From the NCBI RefSeq assembly GCF_019192735.1, contig NZ_JAHTKP010000037.1:1-64000 (forward strand): a stretch of 64,000 nucleotides of DNA, read 5' to 3'. Position 1 is the stretch's first letter; the number at the start of each line of letters is the position of its first letter. This DNA is from Kitasatospora aureofaciens (GTDB lineage Bacteria > Actinomycetota > Actinomycetes > Streptomycetales > Streptomycetaceae). The position numbers and the translations under genes were made by a program. Below the pieces are notes generated by a model. That model made no database searches and was not told the origin of the DNA. It worked only from the letters and a program-made list of their open reading frames with translations. This document shows, piece by piece, positions 58,927 to 64,000 of this stretch.

Positions 58927-58950
58927 GTTCCCTGGAGTGGAGGAACCCCG

Positions 58951-59973
58951 GTGGCCGTCCGACTCGAAGAGCTCGCCGTCCCCGTGATCGCCGCGCCGAT
59001 GGCGGGCGGGGCGTCCACGCCGGAGCTGGTGGCGGCGGTGAACCGGGCCGGCGGGCTGGGGTTTCTGGCCGCGGGGTACCGGACCGCCGGTGGCCTGGCA
59101 GAACAGATCGACCTGGTAAGGAAGTTGACGGACCGGGCGGTCGGGGTGAACCTCTTCGTCCCGGCCGCGCCCGGCTATCCGGCGGCCGTCGCGGCCTACC
59201 GGGAGCGGCTGCGGCCGGAGGCCGAGCGGTGGGGCGTGCGGCTGCCGGAGGAGATCGGGCCGGACCGGGACGACTGGGAAGCCAAGCTCGACGTGCTGCT
59301 CGCGGATCCGGTCGAGGTGGTGTCGTACACCTTCGGGCTGCCGACGGCGGAGGAGACCGCGGCCGTCCGCGCGGCCGGGTCGTACCAGGTCGGCACCGTC
59401 ACCACGCCCGAGGAGGCGCGGGCGGCGGAGGCGGCCGGGATGGACGCGCTGTGCGTGCAGGGCCCGGAGGCGGGCGGGCACCGGGCCACCCACCGGGTCG
59501 AGGACGAGCCGGGGGACGTGCCGCTGCTCGAACTGCTGGGCGCCGTCCGCGCGGTGACGTCCCTGCCGCTGATCGCCGCCGGCGGGCTCGGCGACGGTCC
59601 GGCGGTGGCGGCGGCCCTGCGGGCCGGGGCGGTGGCGGTGCAGCTGGGGACGGCGCTGCTGCGTGCGGACGAGTCCGGCGCGTCGGCCGCCCACCGGGCG
59701 GCGCTCGCCGAACTCCCGGAGACGACCGTCACCCGGGCGTTCACCGGCCGCCCGGCCCGCGGCCTGCGGAACGCCTTCATCGACCGCTACGGCCCGTACG
59801 CCCCGCCCGCCTACCCCGAGGTGCACCACCTCACCCAGCCGCTGCGCGCCGCCGCCACCCGCCGCGCCGACGCCCAGGCCATGCACCTCTGGGCCGGCAC
59901 GGCCCACCGCGCTGCCCGCACGGGCTCGGCGGAGGAGATCGTCGCGGAGCTGTGGCGGGCCGCGCAAGGGTAG
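58951..59973 (+). CDS. nitronate monooxygenase (2-nitropropane dioxygenase family)
   Basis: A 340-residue FMN-dependent TIM-barrel oxidase. It has VIAAPMAGGASTPELVAAVNRAGGLGFLAAGY at the N-terminus, VQGPEAGGHRAT with the catalytic His, PLIAAGGLGDGPAVAAALRAGAVAVQLGTALL (phosphate-binding region) and RAFTGRPARGLRNAF. It detoxifies alkyl nitronates such as propionate-3-nitronate. The GTG at 58951 is selected for GGAGGAA upstream and the canonical LEELAVPVIAAPMAGG start. It has a possible promoter and operator in the 43-bp gap after the regulator gene. Confidence 0.93.
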   Translation: MAVRLEELAVPVIAAPMAGGASTPELVAAVNRAGGLGFLAAGYRTAGGLAEQIDLVRKLTDRAVGVNLFVPAAPGYPAAVAAYRERLRPEAERWGVRLPEEIGPDRDDWEAKLDVLLADPVEVVSYTFGLPTAEETAAVRAAGSYQVGTVTTPEEARAAEAAGMDALCVQGPEAGGHRATHRVEDEPGDVPLLELLGAVRAVTSLPLIAAGGLGDGPAVAAALRAGAVAVQLGTALLRADESGASAAHRAALAELPETTVTRAFTGRPARGLRNAFIDRYGPYAPPAYPEVHHLTQPLRAAATRRADAQAMHLWAGTAHRAARTGSAEEIVAELWRAAQG

Positions 59974-60074
59974 TGCGCCCGGCGCGCGCGGCATCGGGCG
60001 TGTTGTCGCCCGCAGGGGTGGATTAGGCGGGAAAGTGCGCGGTAACGCATAAGGGACAACTTAATGTCGCGAGC

Positions 60075-60446
60075 ATGTGGGAGATCTCACTGTTGGCGCC
60101 GGTGAACGACTGGTTTCTGGACATCTGCGTCAAGGACCCGGATACGGCGGACCAGATCGCCGACGCGATCACCATCCTCGCCCGGCGGGGGCCGTTGCCA
60201 GGGCGTCCGTTGGTGGACCGAATTCACGGAAGCAAACTGCACAACCTCAAAGAACTGAGGCCCGGTTCGGCCGGCACCTCGGAGATTCGGATGCTCTTCG
60301 TTTTCGATGCCGAAAGGGAGGCGATCATCCTGGTCGCCGGCGACAAGAACGGGGAGTGGTCCCGGTGGTACGACGTCAACATCCCGCTGGCGGAAGCTCG
60401 CTATGAGCAGTACATCGGCGAGAAGGACAAGGGAGCGCGCGCATGA
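60075..60446 (+). CDS. higB: HigB-type toxin (RelE/HigB superfamily)
   Basis: A 123-residue protein, likely a ribosome-dependent mRNA endonuclease. It has the Gp49/HigB pattern: DPDTADQIADAITILARRGPLPGRPLVDRIHGSKLHNLKELRPGS then SEIRMLFVFDAEREAIILVAGDKN. Expected catalytic basic residues (His/Lys/Arg in LHNLKELR and IRMLF) are present. It precedes and overlaps its antitoxin by 4 bp (ATGA), the order typical of higBA. The promoter region is AT-richer than the surroundings, fitting a mobile or accessory gene pair. Confidence 0.88.
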   Translation: MWEISLLAPVNDWFLDICVKDPDTADQIADAITILARRGPLPGRPLVDRIHGSKLHNLKELRPGSAGTSEIRMLFVFDAEREAIILVAGDKNGEWSRWYDVNIPLAEARYEQYIGEKDKGARA

Positions 60447-60772
60447 AGGGCCGTAGTTGGACCGAGGTGTGGGCCGAGGCTCAGCGCATCAACCCATGGC
60501 TGGCGTCGCCGGAGGCGGAGGCTCAGCGGGCGCAGATGCGGCGGGAGACGCTGGCGCGGATCCGCGGGTACGAGCTGGCCGAGCTCCGAAAAGCTGCCGG
60601 GCTGACGCAGAAGGAGGTCGCCGGGCTGATGGGGGTGAGCCAGGCACGGGTGTCGCAGATCGAGCACGGGCAGGTGGACAGTCTGGACAATCTGCGGGCG
60701 TATGCGGCGGCGATCGGCGGCGAGGTCGAAGTGGCCGTGCGGCGCGGGGACCGGACGATCAAGGTGGCGTGA
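60443..60772 (+). CDS. higA: HigA-type antitoxin, XRE family
   Basis: A 109-residue protein. A helical N-terminal part (about 1-40, with PEAEAQRAQMRRETLARIRGYEL) probably contacts the toxin, and a Cro/C1-type helix-turn-helix (about 45-100) has LRKAAGLTQKEVAGLMGVSQARVSQIEHGQVDSLDNLRAYAAAIGG. It neutralises HigB and represses the pair's own promoter. The ATG overlaps the toxin stop. The next gene is convergent 21 bp away. Confidence 0.9.
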   Translation: MKGRSWTEVWAEAQRINPWLASPEAEAQRAQMRRETLARIRGYELAELRKAAGLTQKEVAGLMGVSQARVSQIEHGQVDSLDNLRAYAAAIGGEVEVAVRRGDRTIKVA

Positions 60773-60793
60773 GCGACCGCTCCCCGGCGGGGC

Positions 60794-62275
60794 TCAGCGG
60801 AGGAGGTCGGCCATCCAGGATTCGATGTCCGCGGGCGTTCTCGGGAGGGCGTTGGACATCAGGTGGGCGCCGTCGGGGGTGATGACGAGGTCGTCCTCGA
60901 TGCGGATGCCGAGGCCGCGGAGTTCCAGGGGGAGGGTTTCGTCGTCGGGTTGGAGGTAGAGGCCGGGTTCGACGGTGAGGACCATGCCCGGCTCCAGGGT
61001 GCCGTCGAGGTAGCGGTCGGCGCGGGCCTTGGCGCAGTCGTGGTAGTCGAGGCCGAGCATGTGGCCGCTGCCGCAGAGGGTGTAGCGGCGGTGGAGGCCG
61101 TTGTCGTCGGCGAGGGCCTGTTCGGCGGGGATGCGCAGGACGCCCCAGTCGGCGAGGCCTTCGGCGATGACCCGCATGGCGGCGCGGTGGAAGTCGCGGA
61201 AGCGGGCGCCGGGGCGGAGGGCGGCGATGCCGGCGGTCTGGGCGGCGAGGACGAGCTCGTACGCCTGGCGCTGGACGGGGGAGAAGGTGCCGCTGAGGGG
61301 GAGGGTGCGGGTGATGTCGGCGGAGTAGAGGGTGTCGGTCTCGACGCCGGCGTCGAGCAGGAGCAGGGAGTCCGGGTCGAGGGCGCCGTCGTTGCGGATC
61401 CAGTGCAGGACGCAGGCGTGGGCGCCGGAGGCGGCGATGGTGGTGTAGGCGGTGCCGTTGCCCTCGGCGCGGGCGCGGAGGTCGAAGACGCCTTCGATCC
61501 AGCGTTCGCCGCGGTGGTGGCGGAGGGCGGCGGGCAGGGCGCGGACGACGTCCTGGAAGCCCAGGACGGTGTGGTCGACGGCGAGTTGGAGCTGGCCGAT
61601 CTCCCAGGTGTCCTTGACCAGGCGCAACTCCGAGAGGACGGCGGCGAGTTCGCCGTCCCGGTGGGAGGAGGCGCCGGGGCGCCCGGTGGCCTCGTCGACG
61701 AACGGGTCGGTGCCGGCCAGGACGCGGGCGGGTGGCCGCGGTCCGTCGAGGAGCTTGCCGAGGTCGTCGAGGTGTTCGGTGCGCAGGCCGGTGAGCTGCG
61801 CGGCCTCGGCGAGGTCGGGGCGGCGGCCCACCCAGAACTCGCCGTAGCGGCGGTCGCGGTAGAACTCGGTCCCGTTCGCGTCGGTGCCGCTCGCGTCGTT
61901 GCCGCGCGGTGAGCGGGGGCGCAGGTACAGGATCGGCTCGTGGCCCTCGGGCCCGGCGGGTTCGAGGACGAGGACGTGGTCGGCCTGGTCCTCGCCGGTG
62001 AGGCCGGTGAGCCAGGCGTACGCGCTGTGCGGGCGGAAGCGGTGGTCGAGGTCGTTGCAGCGGACCTTGAGCCGTCCGGCCGGGACGATCAGCCGCTCGC
62101 CGGGGAACGCGGCGGAGAGCCGGGCGCGCCGGCCCGGGAACCGGTCGTGGCCGGGGACGCGCCGGTCGGCGGGGAGCGGGGTTGGGGCCCAGCGGGTGCC
62201 CATGAACGCGTCCAGCGTGGGGGAGACGGGGAGGTCGTGACTCCCGGTGGCGAGGCTGGTCTGACGGAGGGTCAC
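60794..62275 (-). CDS. pepP: Xaa-Pro aminopeptidase (M24B, AMP_N domain)
   Basis: A 493-residue di-metal peptidase releasing N-terminal residues that precede proline. The N-terminal AMP_N domain (about 45-190) is followed by the creatinase-fold catalytic domain with LLLDAGVETDTLYSADITRTLP (first metal Asp pair), GSGHMLGLDYHDCA (His), LEPGMVLTVEPGLYL (Glu) and GIRIEDDLVIT (Glu). The GTG start has AGGAG 7 bp upstream. It is divergent from a peptide-binding lipoprotein gene and near the hydroxyproline operon, which suggests a role in using Pro/Hyp-rich peptides (inference). Confidence 0.93.
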   Translation of the reverse strand: MTLRQTSLATGSHDLPVSPTLDAFMGTRWAPTPLPADRRVPGHDRFPGRRARLSAAFPGERLIVPAGRLKVRCNDLDHRFRPHSAYAWLTGLTGEDQADHVLVLEPAGPEGHEPILYLRPRSPRGNDASGTDANGTEFYRDRRYGEFWVGRRPDLAEAAQLTGLRTEHLDDLGKLLDGPRPPARVLAGTDPFVDEATGRPGASSHRDGELAAVLSELRLVKDTWEIGQLQLAVDHTVLGFQDVVRALPAALRHHRGERWIEGVFDLRARAEGNGTAYTTIAASGAHACVLHWIRNDGALDPDSLLLLDAGVETDTLYSADITRTLPLSGTFSPVQRQAYELVLAAQTAGIAALRPGARFRDFHRAAMRVIAEGLADWGVLRIPAEQALADDNGLHRRYTLCGSGHMLGLDYHDCAKARADRYLDGTLEPGMVLTVEPGLYLQPDDETLPLELRGLGIRIEDDLVITPDGAHLMSNALPRTPADIESWMADLLR

Positions 62276-62491
62276 CGGTTAACTCCTATACGGGACAGGG
62301 GCGGTGCAGCCCGGACACAGCTCGGTAACGGGCGGCGCCGCCTCTTGTGCAGTGCAATTTCACATTACTATGTTACGGGTCACACGGCGGAGCGGCCAGA
62401 CCTCGACGGTCGCCCTCCCCGGTCGATCCCGGACCAGCCCCGGGGCGGACCACGGGCCTTCACGGCGGGCCCCCCACAGCGGAGTTGCAAC
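62276..62491. promoter_or_regulatory. divergent promoter region pepP / peptide-binding protein
   Basis: On the plus strand TTGTGC (62345-62350), 18 bp, TATGTT (62369-62374) make a good sigma-70-type promoter for the lipoprotein gene. It overlaps the inverted repeat ACAT-TACT-ATGT and a nearby GGTCACAC. On the minus strand TATAGG (62290-62285) lies just ahead of pepP. The AT-rich repeat is weakly similar to the GTGACAT operators (TGTGAC on the minus strand at 62385-62380). Confidence 0.5.
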
Positions 62492-64000
62492 ATGACCAGG
62501 CGCACCCACGCCGCCCTCGCGGCGGCCCTCGCGGCGACCCTCACCCTCGGCCTCGGGGCCTGCAAGAACGACAAGAGCGACAGCGGCGGCGACAGCGCGG
62601 CGGCCGGCCGTACCCAGGCCCCCGGCGCCGCCTCCGGGACGATCGTCGGCGGCACCCCGGTCAAGGGCGGCACGCTGACCGTGCTCTCGAACCAGGACTT
62701 CGCCCACCTCGACCCGGCCCGCAACTGGACGATGCCGAACATGGACTTCGGCATCCGGCTGCTCTACCGCACCCTGGTCACCTTCAAGGCCGAGCCCGGC
62801 GCCGCGGGCAGCGAGATCGTCCCCGACCTCGCCACCGACCTCGGCCGGTCCTCCGACGGCGGGAAGACCTGGACGTTCACCCTCAAGGACGGCGTCAAGT
62901 ACGAGGACGGCACGCCGATCAAGGCCGCCGACGTCAAGTACAACGTCGAGCGCTCCTTCGCCGCGGACCTCACCGGCGGCCCCGACTACGCCCAGCAGTA
63001 CCTGGCCGGCGGCGAGAACTACAAGGGCCCGCTGAACGGCGAGCACCTGGCGAGCATCGAGACGCCGGACGACAGGACCGTGGTCTTCCACCTCAAGCGC
63101 CCGGTCGCCGAGTTCTCCTACACCGCGACCCTGCCGACCTTCGCGCCCGTGCCGCAGTCCCAGGACAAGGGCACCCAGTACGACCTGCGCCCGTTCTCCT
63201 CCGGCCCGTACAAGATCGAGACCTACGACCGCGGCAAGCAGCTGGTCCTGGTCCGCAACACCAACTGGGACCAGTCCACCGACACCGTCCGCAAGGCCTA
63301 CCCGGACAAGATCGTGGTCGTCCAGGGCCTCAAGGGCGGACAGGTCGACGACCGGATCATCGCGAGCGAGGGCGCGGACGCCTCCGCGGTCGAGTGGGCC
63401 AACCTGCGCCCGGAGTCGATCCCCAAGGTGCTGCCCAAGCCGGACGTGAAGTCCCGGCTGATCGCCGAGCAGCAGGGCTGCACCGACATGCTCTACCCCA
63501 ACACCTCGAAGGCCCCGTTCGACGACCCGAAGGTGCGCGAGGCACTGACGTACGCGGTGGACCGGGACGCCCAGGTCACCGCGTACGGCGGCCCGGCGAT
63601 GGCCGACGTGGCCACCTCCTACCTGCCGCCCGCGCTGACCGGCGGCACCAAGCAGGACACGCTGAAGATCGCCCCGACCGGCGACCCGGAGAAGGCCAAG
63701 CAGCTGCTCAAGGAGGCCGGCAAGACCGACCTCAAGGTGTCGCTGACCGTCTCCTCCGGGGACAAGACCCGGGCCGAGGCGCTCCAGCAGTCGCTGGCCA
63801 AGGTCGGCATCCAGGTCACCATCACCACCGCCGACCCGTCGGTCTACTACGACACCGTCGGCGACACCAAGAACGCGCCCGACCTCGCCATCCTCGGCTG
63901 GTGCCCGGACTACCCGTCGGGCGCGACCTTCCTGCCCATGGTCTTCGACGGCCGCACCATCAAGGAGAAGGGCAACCAGGGCAACGTCGAGCAGTTCCGC
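62492..64000 (+). CDS. ABC transporter substrate-binding lipoprotein (peptide family 5), 3'-truncated by window end
   Basis: 503 codons are open to the end of the window. It has a lipoprotein signal with lipobox LGAC near residue 20, then the SBP_bac_5 fold: KGGTLTVLSNQDFAHLDPARNW, IVPDLATDLGRSSDGGKTWTFTLKDGVKYEDGTPIKAADVKYNVERSF, SSGPYKIETYDRGKQLVLVRN and VREALTYAVDRD. The family binds di- and oligopeptides or nickel complexes outside the cell; permease genes probably follow beyond the window. CGGAG precedes the ATG. It is divergent from pepP, supporting a peptide-uptake role. Confidence 0.94.
   Translation, partial: MTRRTHAALAAALAATLTLGLGACKNDKSDSGGDSAAAGRTQAPGAASGTIVGGTPVKGGTLTVLSNQDFAHLDPARNWTMPNMDFGIRLLYRTLVTFKAEPGAAGSEIVPDLATDLGRSSDGGKTWTFTLKDGVKYEDGTPIKAADVKYNVERSFAADLTGGPDYAQQYLAGGENYKGPLNGEHLASIETPDDRTVVFHLKRPVAEFSYTATLPTFAPVPQSQDKGTQYDLRPFSSGPYKIETYDRGKQLVLVRNTNWDQSTDTVRKAYPDKIVVVQGLKGGQVDDRIIASEGADASAVEWANLRPESIPKVLPKPDVKSRLIAEQQGCTDMLYPNTSKAPFDDPKVREALTYAVDRDAQVTAYGGPAMADVATSYLPPALTGGTKQDTLKIAPTGDPEKAKQLLKEAGKTDLKVSLTVSSGDKTRAEALQQSLAKVGIQVTITTADPSVYYDTVGDTKNAPDLAILGWCPDYPSGATFLPMVFDGRTIKEKGNQGNVEQFR

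Overview
The window is high-GC actinobacterial DNA from Streptomyces or its close relative Kitasatospora. The reasons are: a strong G/C bias at third codon positions, many GTG and TTG starts, two chaplin genes (aerial-hyphae coat proteins), mycothiol ligase mshC, a complete Pup-proteasome locus, F420-type oxidoreductases and class-E sortase (LAxTG) anchoring. As far as I can recall, the gene order from about 1.7 to 45 kb follows the S. coelicolor block around SCO1630-SCO1675 (chpH-chpC ... mshC-parJ ... metH ... arc-dop-pup-prcBA-pafA-FKBPs-pafBC-tatAC). I could not align it here.

Layout. 0-1.4 kb: end of an acyl-CoA dehydrogenase, a TetR regulator, a decayed DUF6879 gene and tRNA-Leu(GAG) on the minus strand with a strong terminator. 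1.5-6.1 kb: a G-run-rich spacer, an M20 peptidase, a short chaplin, a long two-domain chaplin with a LASTG sorting signal, a DUF5703 protein and an acidic conserved protein. 6.2-9.3 kb (minus): a RecD2-like protein that has lost its Walker A motif, and an aldo/keto reductase. 9.5-14.6 kb (plus): F420-type LLM oxidoreductase, histidine phosphatase, DUF3090 protein, SCO1664-family protein and mshC. 14.7-18.4 kb: PAC2-family protein (ParJ-like), secreted SGNH hydrolase, SRPBCC protein and a GH18-like membrane-anchored protein. 18.5-25 kb: metH with a structured leader, a HAD hydrolase and a solute-binding lipoprotein. 25-29.8 kb: an orphan NarL regulator coupled to a Cas4/AddB-like nuclease, a site-2 protease, tRNA m1A methyltransferase and an exported protein. 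29.8-43.5 kb: ferredoxin, arc, dop, pup, prcB, prcA, pafA, three FKBP isomerases, pafB, pafC and two small proteins; tatA and tatC follow (43.7-45 kb).

From 45.1 kb the content changes to an accessory region. A hydroxyproline-catabolic operon (45.1-53.6 kb) encodes a three-part D-hydroxyproline dehydrogenase, HPC deaminase, 4-hydroxyproline epimerase, ketoglutarate-semialdehyde dehydrogenase, a second racemase-family enzyme and a pyrroline-carboxylate-reductase-like protein, followed by a GntR regulator. A shared GTGACAT motif sits in front of three transcription units. Then come a Uma2 protein, a MacB-type ABC exporter divergent from a two-component system, a nitronate monooxygenase, a HigBA toxin-antitoxin pair, and a divergent pair of Xaa-Pro peptidase and peptide-binding lipoprotein (cut by the window end). 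These last two could feed collagen-type peptides into the pathway.

Most unusual observations: (1) six genes carry short tandem repeats of 12-18 bp beginning at or next to their stop codon, each repeat bringing further stop triplets; (2) a dispersed start-codon repeat encoding MSERSE occurs at three gene starts and creates a 26-codon bridging ORF between pafB and pafC; (3) the RecD2-like pseudo-helicase; (4) a candidate structured RNA in front of metH; (5) the uncharacterised three-gene set co-oriented with mshC.
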